DNA from: Citreimonas salinaria
Lineage (GTDB): Bacteria > Pseudomonadota > Alphaproteobacteria > Rhodobacterales > Rhodobacteraceae
NCBI RefSeq assembly: GCF_900107235.1
Contig: NZ_FNPF01000007.1
Span: 62,001-126,000, forward strand
Direction of reading: 5' to 3'
Length of the DNA stretch: 64,000 nucleotides
Of this stretch, positions 58,990 through 64,000 are shown piece by piece; the stretch's first letter is position 1; each line of letters opens with the position of its first letter. The notes under the pieces are model-generated. The model did no database searches. It was given only the letters and a program-made list of their open reading frames with translations, and was not told the DNA's origin. The position numbers and the translations under genes were made by a program.

Positions 58990-59066
58990 CCCGGGCTTCT
59001 TTGGTCCCAAAGTATCCCGGGGGTGAATTGCTCCGGAGGAGCAAGAGGGGGCAGCGCGCCCCCCTC
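58990..59066 (+). repeat. Three-hairpin element downstream of ribE
   Basis: Three symmetric elements in a row: CCCGGG...CCCGGG (58990-59021) enclosing CTTTGG/CCAAAG; TTGCTCC-GGA-GGAGCAA (59028-59044); and GAGGGGG-N8-CCCCCTC (59045-59066), followed by CCTTTC. It lies between the convergent ribE and soxT and abuts repeat A copy 2. The last hairpin is a plausible ribE terminator. I recall similar sequence strings near gene ends in related genomes. Confidence 0.5.
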
Positions 59067-59081
59067 CCTTTCTAATTCCTT

Positions 59082-59140
59082 AATGCGTCCCCGTAACCCA
59101 TTGAAATCGGGTGGGCGCGGTCGTGTCCCATCGTGGGACA
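59082..59140 (-). repeat. Dispersed intergenic repeat family A, copy 2
   Basis: Minus-oriented copy of the element at 17930-18001. The hairpin TGTCCCA-TCG-TGGGACA (59124-59140) ends at the base before the soxT stop codon (59141), and a conserved 23-bp tail follows at 59082-59104 (18 of 23 identical). As in copy 1 it lies between convergent genes. The outer GGGGATGA arms of copy 1 are missing here. Confidence 0.6.
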
Positions 59141-60196
59141 TCACTCGGCCGGCTGAAAGCCCACGATCAGCTGCCGCAGCCCGAAAGCCGCCCCGGCGAA
59201 GATCGCCGCCACCGTGACCGGCGCCGAGAAGGCCAGCAGCGAGAACGCGCTGAGCCCCTGGCCCACGGTGCAGCCCACCGCCACCACCGCGCCGCCGCCC
59301 ATCAGCCCCGCGCCCAGGATCTGGCGGCGCAGCTCGCGCGGGTCCTCGCAGGCCTCCCAGCGGAAATGCCCCTTGATCAGCGAGCCGGCGAAGGCGCCCA
59401 GCCAGACGCCCGCGACCGAGCCCACCGCGAAGCTCAGCGGCCGGCCCGATCCGGTCATCCACCACAGGATGGATTCCCCCAAGGGTGCCGCGAAGCTGTG
59501 CGACATGACCGGCACGCCTTCGAACCCGGTGCGCGCCACCCAGGCCGTGCCTGCCCAGCCGATCAGCACCCCCAGCCCGACGACCGCGCCCCAGATGATC
59601 GCCGACGGCCTGCGCAGCAGCGGCCGGTGCGCCAGCGCAACCGCCAGGACCGCCGCGCCGATGGCGATGCCGATGCCCGTCACCGGAACGCCGCTCAATG
59701 CCGCCAGCCGGTGGGCGATCCCCGGCGGCACTCCGCCCGTCGCCAGCTCCTGCGGGAACAGCGCCACGCGAAGCGGCGCCAGCGGCCCGGACAGCACGAT
59801 GAAGGTCGACACGCCCATCGCCAGCACGATGACGAAGCTGCGCAGGTCGCCGCCGCCCAGCCGCGCGATCGCGCCGAAGCCGCACATGCCCGACAGCGCC
59901 ATCCCGTAGCCGAAGACCAGCCCGCCGGCGATCGACGCCCAGGGGTTCCACCGCAGCGCCAGGTGATAGGGCGCCTCGGGCAGCAGCCCCGCGCCCATCA
60001 GGGCGAAGGCGCCGATGATCGCCACCCCGATCGCCACGCCCCAGCTGCGCAGCCGCACGGTCGAGCCGCCGTAGAGCGCGTCCTCGATCGCGCCCAGCGA
60101 GCAGAAGCGCCCCATCCGCGCGGCCAGCCCTAGGCAGATGCCGCCAAGAAGCCCGATCAGCGCAACCAGCTGGTGTTCGGTCATCAGGAAATCCAT
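59141..60196 (-). CDS. soxT: YeeE/YedE family sulfur-compound transporter (SoxT)
   Basis: A 351-residue membrane protein of the YeeE/YedE family with about nine helices. The conserved Cys motifs MALSGMCGFGAIARLGGG and AVGCTVGQGLSAFS match those of thiosulfate-conducting YeeE proteins. Gene order soxS-soxR-soxT on the minus strand equals the soxSRT cluster described in Pseudaminobacter salicylatoxidans, where SoxT is a putative sulfur-compound permease needed for thiosulfate oxidation. ATG 60196 has GGAGGA upstream. Function assigned by family and synteny. Confidence 0.82.
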   Translation of the reverse strand: MDFLMTEHQLVALIGLLGGICLGLAARMGRFCSLGAIEDALYGGSTVRLRSWGVAIGVAIIGAFALMGAGLLPEAPYHLALRWNPWASIAGGLVFGYGMALSGMCGFGAIARLGGGDLRSFVIVLAMGVSTFIVLSGPLAPLRVALFPQELATGGVPPGIAHRLAALSGVPVTGIGIAIGAAVLAVALAHRPLLRRPSAIIWGAVVGLGVLIGWAGTAWVARTGFEGVPVMSHSFAAPLGESILWWMTGSGRPLSFAVGSVAGVWLGAFAGSLIKGHFRWEACEDPRELRRQILGAGLMGGGAVVAVGCTVGQGLSAFSLLAFSAPVTVAAIFAGAAFGLRQLIVGFQPAE

Positions 60197-60303
60197 GCCG
60201 ATCCTCCTTCGACATGACGCGGATGCGCGATGATCGCTCCCCCGCGATCAGTCGCCCCACGCAGACTGCGCCTGCGCGCCGCGTCTCGCAAGCCCGCGCG
60301 TCT

Positions 60304-60642
60304 CTAGTCGTCGTCGCCGCAGAACAGGTCGTAGACGCATTCCAGCATCTTGCGCGGCTTGTCGTCGGCCAGCCGGTAATAGATCGTCTTGCCCTCGCGG
60401 CGCGGCAGCACCAGCCCCTCGAGCCGCAGGCGGGACAATTGCTGGCTGACCGCCGCCTGGCGCGCCGAAAGCAACTCTTCCAGCTCGGTCACCGATTTCT
60501 CGCCCGACACGAGATGGCACAGGATCATCAGCCGCCCTTCGTGGCTGATCGCCTTGAGGAAGGCCGATGCCGCGTTGGCCTTCTCGACCATGCGGTCGAG
60601 CTCGGCCTCGGACATGTCGTTGCTCAGAACCGGAAGCGTCAT
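60304..60642 (-). CDS. soxR: ArsR-family sulfur-responsive repressor SoxR
   Basis: A 112-residue ArsR/SmtB winged-helix regulator. KSVTELEELLSARQAAVSQQLSRLRLEG is the recognition helix region and EGKTIYYRLAD the wing. Cys42 (LMILCHL) and Cys108 (YDLFCG) match the two redox cysteines of the SqrR/BigR/SoxR group, which form a sulfur bridge in the presence of persulfides and release DNA. Cys102 is an extra. It would repress sox operons; two candidate operators are nearby. This is not the unrelated MerR-type SoxR of E. coli. 11 bp after soxS. Confidence 0.9.
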   Translation of the reverse strand: MTLPVLSNDMSEAELDRMVEKANAASAFLKAISHEGRLMILCHLVSGEKSVTELEELLSARQAAVSQQLSRLRLEGLVLPRREGKTIYYRLADDKPRKMLECVYDLFCGDDD

Positions 60643-60653
60643 GGCATGATCCT

Positions 60654-61079
60654 TCACGGCGCGTCGGGCTGGAACGCGGTGTTGCGTTCCAGCATGTCGC
60701 GGTAGAGCGGCCAGAAGAAGTCCTGGCCCACGTAGCCCTCCATGCGCGCAAGCTCCTGCCCGTCGCGCACCAGGATGAAGGTCGGGGTGAACTGCACCCG
60801 GCGGTCGTACTCGACGCCCTCGGGCGGACCCATCCGCAGGTCGGCGCGCTCGAGCGGGGCGAACTGCCCTTCCTCGGTGTTCGGATAGGCCGGCGCGATC
60901 TCGTCGTCCCAGGCGGCGCAATAGGCGCAGCCGGGCTGTTCGACCATGATCAGGCGGACGCCCTCGTCGACGGGGGCGGCGGCTGCAGGGTCCGTGGACG
61001 CGGATGCGCCGCCCGCCACGAAGGCAAGCGCCGCCAGCGCCGTCACCAGCCGGCGTCGAAGGAAAAGAAAGTCGCGCAA
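60654..61079 (-). CDS. soxS: Periplasmic thioredoxin SoxS
   Basis: A 141-residue exported thioredoxin-like protein. The signal is RRRLVTALAALAFVAGGASAS (residues about 8-28), the redox CAYC is at 51-54, and the cis-Pro loop is in QFTPTFI. In Paracoccus, SoxS keeps SoxYZ in a reduced, active state. The start is TTG 61079 (GGGGA about nine bases upstream); no in-frame ATG exists before the signal. Divergent from soxV across an operator-bearing gap. Confidence 0.87.
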   Translation of the reverse strand: MRDFLFLRRRLVTALAALAFVAGGASASTDPAAAAPVDEGVRLIMVEQPGCAYCAAWDDEIAPAYPNTEEGQFAPLERADLRMGPPEGVEYDRRVQFTPTFILVRDGQELARMEGYVGQDFFWPLYRDMLERNTAFQPDAP

Positions 61080-61120
61080 CGCGTCGTCCCCGCATTGACC
61101 AGTCGTTGACGCACAACCTA

Positions 61121-61136
61121 ATTTGAATATGTGAAT
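61121..61136 (+). promoter_or_regulatory. Candidate SoxR operator between soxS and soxV
   Basis: ATTT-GAATATGT-GAAT, one base off the ATTC-N8-GAAT consensus of the SqrR/BigR group, in the 79-bp divergent gap. An overlapping GAAT-ATGT-GAAT repeat and a TTGAA...TTCAA pair add symmetry. It could repress both soxSRT and soxVW. Confidence 0.55.
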
Positions 61137-61158
61137 TGTTCAAGAAAAGGCGACCGCT

Positions 61159-61896
61159 TTGCTCGACATTTCCTTCGCAGGTGCTGCGATCGCCGGATTG
61201 CTGAGCTTTTTCACGCCCTGCATCCTGCCCATGGTGCCGTTCTACCTGTGCTACATGGCCGGGATATCGATGAACGAGCTGCGCGCCGACAGCGGGATCG
61301 CGCCGGGCGCGCAGCGCCGCATGGTGCTGTCGTCGATCTTCTTCGCCGCCGGCGTCACCACGATCTTCGTGCTGCTGGGCATCGGTGCGACGGCCGTGGG
61401 GCGCGCCTTCGCCGACTGGATGGACCAGCTGCAATGGGTGGCCGCGGCGATCCTGACGGTGTTCGGCCTGCACTTTCTTGGCGTCATCCGCATCGGGTTC
61501 CTGTACCGCGAGGCCCGCGTCGAAAGCCGGGCCGAGCCGACGACCATCCTCGGCGCCTACCTGATGGGATTGGCCTTCGGCTTCGGCTGGACGCCCTGCG
61601 TAGGCCCGGCACTGGCCTCGATCCTGATGATCGCCAGCGGCATGGGCGACATGTGGCGCGGCGGTCTGCTGCTGCTGGTCTACGGCGCGGCGATGACCGG
61701 GCCCTTCGTGCTGGCGGCGCTGTTCTCGGGGCCGTTCCTGCGCTGGACCGCGCGCCATCGCGACAAGATGAAGTACGCCGAACGCGCAATGGGCGTTATG
61801 CTGATCCTATTCGCGGTGCTGATCGTGACGGGCAGCGTCAACCTGATCGGCCAGTGGATGCTGGACACCTTTCCCGGGTGGGTGGCGCTGAGCTGA
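61159..61896 (+). CDS. soxV: CcdA-type thiol transporter SoxV
   Basis: A 245-residue membrane protein of the CcdA/DsbD core family with six helices. The redox Cys pair lies in SFFTPCILPMVP (Cys21) and GWTPCVGPALASI (Cys147). SoxV carries reductant across the inner membrane to SoxW and, through it, to periplasmic Sox proteins. The start is TTG at 61159 with AAAAGG about eight bases upstream; the length matches Paracoccus SoxV. First gene of the rightward sox operon. Confidence 0.93.
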   Translation: MLDISFAGAAIAGLLSFFTPCILPMVPFYLCYMAGISMNELRADSGIAPGAQRRMVLSSIFFAAGVTTIFVLLGIGATAVGRAFADWMDQLQWVAAAILTVFGLHFLGVIRIGFLYREARVESRAEPTTILGAYLMGLAFGFGWTPCVGPALASILMIASGMGDMWRGGLLLLVYGAAMTGPFVLAALFSGPFLRWTARHRDKMKYAERAMGVMLILFAVLIVTGSVNLIGQWMLDTFPGWVALS

Positions 61897-61919
61897 TCGT
61901 CGAACCGGAGGAGAGAGAC

Positions 61920-62498
61920 ATGAAAGCCTTGAGAATGGCGGCTCTGGCCGCGGTGATGGCCTGGCCCGCGGCGGCACAGGAAATGGGCGACGACGGGCTG
62001 CACAAGCAGCCCTGGATGATGGACACGTTCAAGGACCTGCGCGAGGACCTGGCCGAGGCCAACGCCGAGGGCAAGCGCCTGGTGCTGTTCTTCGAACAGC
62101 GCGGCTGCGTCTACTGCACGCAGATACACGAAGAGGTCTTCGTCGACCCGACGGTGTCGGACTACATCGAGGAGAACTTCTTCGTCGTGCAACTGAACCT
62201 GCACGGCTCGACCGAAGTGACGGATCTCGACGGGGAATCGCTGCCCGAGCGGGACATGGCGCGCAAGTGGCGGGTGATGTTCACGCCCACGATCGTCTTC
62301 CTGCCCGAGGAGGTCCCCGAGGGGCAGTCGGCGATGGACGCGCAGGTCGCGGTGATGCCGGGCGCCTTCGGGCGCGGGACGACGCTGGACATGTTCACCT
62401 GGGTCAACGAAAAGCGCTACGAGCTTGACGACGGGGAAGATTTCCAGCGTTACCACGCGCGGATGATCCAGGAACGCGACAACGGCCGCACTGACTGA
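61920..62498 (+). CDS. soxW: Periplasmic thioredoxin SoxW
   Basis: A 192-residue exported thioredoxin. The signal MKALRMAALAAVMAWPAAAQ is followed by the redox motif CVYC at Cys63/Cys66 and the cis-Pro loop MFTPTIVFLP. It takes electrons from SoxV. The N-terminus of the mature form (GDDGLHKQPWMMDTFKDL) fits the SoxW group. GGAGGAGA is seven bases upstream. 23 bp after soxV, so one operon; the soxX gene then has its own leader. Confidence 0.92.
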   Translation: MKALRMAALAAVMAWPAAAQEMGDDGLHKQPWMMDTFKDLREDLAEANAEGKRLVLFFEQRGCVYCTQIHEEVFVDPTVSDYIEENFFVVQLNLHGSTEVTDLDGESLPERDMARKWRVMFTPTIVFLPEEVPEGQSAMDAQVAVMPGAFGRGTTLDMFTWVNEKRYELDDGEDFQRYHARMIQERDNGRTD

Positions 62499-62535
62499 GC
62501 GGCGGACGGACGGGCATCGGCGGAAGGTTCGAATT

Positions 62536-62551
62536 ATTCAAACTCGTGAAT
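62536..62551 (+). promoter_or_regulatory. Candidate SoxR operator upstream of soxX
   Basis: ATTC-AAACTCGT-GAAT, an exact ATTC-N8-GAAT, 98-113 bp before the soxX start in the soxW-soxX gap. It matches the inverted-repeat operator known for SqrR/BigR-type ArsR repressors. SoxR of Paracoccus is known to bind this same gap. Confidence 0.6.
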
Positions 62552-62648
62552 TTGATGTTGCGTCGCTCCCGGATACTGCCCTAGTCTGTAAGGAACGAAA
62601 AAACGCCAATGACCCGCTCTTGGGGTCGTCACGCGCAGGGGAGGAGAC

Positions 62649-63125
62649 ATGAGGCTTACAGCAATCACGATGGCGGTGGCGCTGTCGGCGGGGATGGCCG
62701 TCGCGGATACCGTGGCGCCGACGCAGGTGACGTATGGTGAATATGGCGCGATCGAAACGTCGCTGTCGGGCCAGGTCGGCGACGCCGAGCGTGGCCGCGA
62801 ACTGATGATCGCGCGCGGCAAGGGCAACTGCATCGCCTGCCACGCGGTCGAGGCCCTGAGCGACGCGCCCTTCCACGGCGAGGTCGGCCCGCCGCTGGAC
62901 GCCGTCGGCAGCTACCGCAGCCCGGCCGAACTGCGCGGCATCGTCGCCAACGCCAAGATGACCTTCCCCGAGACGGTCATGCCCGCATTCTACAAGACCA
63001 CCGGTTTCATCCGTCCCGGCGACGGCTACACCGGCAAGGCCGCCGAGGGCGAGCTCGACCCGATCCTGACGGCTCAGGAAATCGAGGATGTCGTCGCCTT
63101 CCTGATGACGCTCCAGGGCAGCTGA
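62649..63125 (+). CDS. soxX: Sulfur oxidation cytochrome c SoxX
   Basis: A 158-residue monoheme c-type cytochrome, partner of SoxA. The signal is MRLTAITMAVALSAGMAVAD (cleavage about residue 19). CIACH at residues 61-65 binds heme c; the axial ligand is likely Met104 or Met111 (KMTFPETVMPAFY). SoxAX joins thiosulfate to the SoxY cysteine. GGGAGGAGAC precedes the ATG. First gene of soxXYZA. Confidence 0.94.
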   Translation: MRLTAITMAVALSAGMAVADTVAPTQVTYGEYGAIETSLSGQVGDAERGRELMIARGKGNCIACHAVEALSDAPFHGEVGPPLDAVGSYRSPAELRGIVANAKMTFPETVMPAFYKTTGFIRPGDGYTGKAAEGELDPILTAQEIEDVVAFLMTLQGS

Positions 63126-63150
63126 CGCCCGACACGAAAGGAGAAAACGC

Positions 63151-63558
63151 ATGCAGTTCACACGTCGCGAAACACTGGCCCTCGGGGCCGGCGCCGCGCT
63201 GGTCACCGTCCTGCCCTTCCGCGCCAATGCCGCGATCGAGGATCATGTGGCCGAGTTCACCGGCGGTGCCGAGGTGGCCGAGGGCGGGGTCACGCTGACC
63301 GCGCCCGAGATCGCCGAGAACGGCAACACCGTTCCGATCGAGGTCGCCGCCGAAGGCGCGTCCGCGATCATGGTGCTGGCGGCCGGCAACCCGACCCCGC
63401 CCGTGGCCACGTTCAACTTCGGTCCGATGGCCGGCGCGCATCGCGCCTCGACCCGGATCCGGTTGGCCGGCACGCAGGACATCATCGCCATCGCAAAGCT
63501 TGCCGACGGCAGCTTCGCCAGGGCTTCTCAAGAGGTCAAAGTCACCATCGGCGGCTGA
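63151..63558 (+). CDS. soxY: Sulfur carrier subunit SoxY, lacking the C-terminal cysteine
   Basis: A 135-residue SoxY with a twin-arginine signal (FTRRETLALGAGAALVTVLPFRANA, residues 3-28). The body is intact: DHVAEFTGGAEVAEGGVTLTAPEIAENGNTVPI and the C-terminal SQEVKVTIGG. Canonical SoxY ends GGCGG, the swinging arm whose Cys carries thiosulfate. Here a TGA follows GGC GGC directly, so the Cys and last two Gly are missing. The reading frame after TGA does not restore the arm. A 9-base deletion between two GGCGGC copies flanking TGC would produce exactly this. It may be inactive, or an assembly error. Confidence 0.9.
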   Translation: MQFTRRETLALGAGAALVTVLPFRANAAIEDHVAEFTGGAEVAEGGVTLTAPEIAENGNTVPIEVAAEGASAIMVLAAGNPTPPVATFNFGPMAGAHRASTRIRLAGTQDIIAIAKLADGSFARASQEVKVTIGG

Positions 63559-63577
63559 GGCAGAGGAGAGACATTAA

Positions 63578-63907
63578 ATGGCATCCGGAGTACGCCCCCG
63601 CGTCAAGGTTCCCAGCACGGCATCCGCCGGCGAGACCGTGACGATCAAGACGCTGATCAGCCACCAGATGGAATCCGGTCAGCGCAAGGACAGCGAGGGC
63701 AACACGATCCCGCGCTCGATCATCAACCGTTTCCACGTCACGTTCAACGACGAGACCGTCATCGACGTGAAGATGGAGCCCGCGATCTCGACCAACCCGT
63801 ATTTCGAGTTCGAGGCGAAGGTGCCCGAATCCGGCACGTTCCAGTTCACCTGGTACGACGACGACGGCTCGGTCTACGAAGACAGCGCCGAGATCACCGT
63901 CGGCTGA
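63578..63907 (+). CDS. soxZ: Sulfur carrier partner SoxZ
   Basis: A 109-residue SoxZ. It lacks a signal peptide and is exported as the SoxYZ heterodimer carried by the SoxY Tat signal. RVKVPSTASAGETVTIKTLISHQMESGQRKDSEGNTIPRSIINRF and TWYDDDGSVYEDSAEITV form the immunoglobulin-like fold. GAGGAGAG precedes the ATG at 63578, which lies 20 bp after the (early) soxY stop. No Cys is present. Confidence 0.95.
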   Translation: MASGVRPRVKVPSTASAGETVTIKTLISHQMESGQRKDSEGNTIPRSIINRFHVTFNDETVIDVKMEPAISTNPYFEFEAKVPESGTFQFTWYDDDGSVYEDSAEITVG

Positions 63908-63963
63908 CCGCCGCGACCCTGCGCCGCAACCACGCGGGGCAGGGGCTTCAGGGAGGAGAAAGC

Positions 63964-64000
63964 ATGAAACTCAAGGCACTGACGGCCATGGCCGCGCTGC
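63964..64000 (+). CDS. soxA: Sulfur oxidation diheme cytochrome SoxA, start only
   Basis: Only the first 12 codons (MKLKALTAMAAL) are inside the window, the beginning of a signal peptide. GGGAGGAGA sits before the ATG. The identity rests on order alone: soxA normally follows soxZ. Confidence 0.6.
   Translation, partial: MKLKALTAMAAL

Noticed and set aside
63556-63600. UGA in soxY read as selenocysteine, or a frameshift restoring GGCGG
   Set aside because: After the TGA the frame runs GGC AGA GGA GAG, not GGC GGC stop. The other frame gives no Cys-Gly-Gly. I see no SECIS-like hairpin, and the SoxZ ribosome site lies right there.

Overview
The window reads as chromosome from a GC-rich alphaproteobacterium of the Rhodobacteraceae (Roseobacter/Paracoccus/Rhodobacter relatives). 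This rests on gene families and synteny, not on a database search. The pointers are ethylmalonyl-CoA pathway genes beside sdhCDAB, an HvrA-type H-NS protein, a LuxR/LuxI pair, a CycM-type membrane cytochrome c, dnaG-rpoD, and a soxSRT/soxVWXYZA locus at the right edge. I see no rRNA, tRNA, CRISPR array, transposase, integrase or phage gene. Genes are densely packed. The only stretch over 300 bases without a gene is 25326-25666, the divergent region in front of mreB.

Layout. 1-12606: central carbon metabolism, with mesaconyl-CoA hydratase (mch), succinate dehydrogenase (sdhCDAB, with a small lipoprotein gene inside), a DUF1989 protein, purine nucleoside phosphorylase, an H-NS/HvrA protein, ethylmalonyl-CoA mutase (ecm), a PlsC-like acyltransferase and crotonyl-CoA carboxylase/reductase (ccr). 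12770-14499: quorum sensing (small upstream ORF, luxR, luxI). 14630-18001: helicase, oxidoreductase and MaoC protein. 18028-25325, minus strand: cell-shape operon mreB-mreC-mreD-mrdA-rodA followed by ghrA and rpe. 25667-32768: a dimethylglycine-dehydrogenase-like flavoprotein, a membrane protein, YtoQ, a glutathione S-transferase-like protein, a ferritin-like protein, and alanine dehydrogenase with a divergent Lrp-type regulator. 32842-38702: YejABEF-type peptide importer. 38932-42685: cytochrome c, pheA, a membrane protein, glutamate dehydrogenase. 42895-45978: TadG/TadE-like proteins and a small exported protein. 46076-50164: dnaG and rpoD. 50420-53635: zinc-ribbon protein, SDR, YjbQ, nrdR, ribD. 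53640-58279, minus strand: capsule genes kpsS-kpsD/wza-kpsC, lying between ribD and ribE. 59141-64000: sulfur oxidation (soxT, soxR, soxS leftward; soxV, W, X, Y, Z and the start of soxA rightward).

How the genes fit together. mch, ecm and ccr are three steps of the ethylmalonyl-CoA route for acetyl-CoA assimilation, whose products enter the TCA cycle near SdhCDAB. The sox genes encode periplasmic thiosulfate oxidation under an ArsR-type sulfur sensor.

Most notable observations. (1) SoxY stops at ...VTIGG and lacks the C-terminal GGCGG arm whose cysteine carries the sulfur substrate; a 9-base collapse of a repeat would explain it. (2) ATTC-N8-GAAT type operators lie in the soxS-soxV and soxW-soxX gaps. 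(3) Perfect CtrA-type boxes (TTAA-N7-TTAAC) lie upstream of the luxR gene and of mreB. (4) Twin GTGATCAC palindromes 21 bp apart precede sdhC. (5) A perfect palindrome sits in the spacer of the predicted ecm promoter. (6) Two families of dispersed repeats lie between convergent genes.
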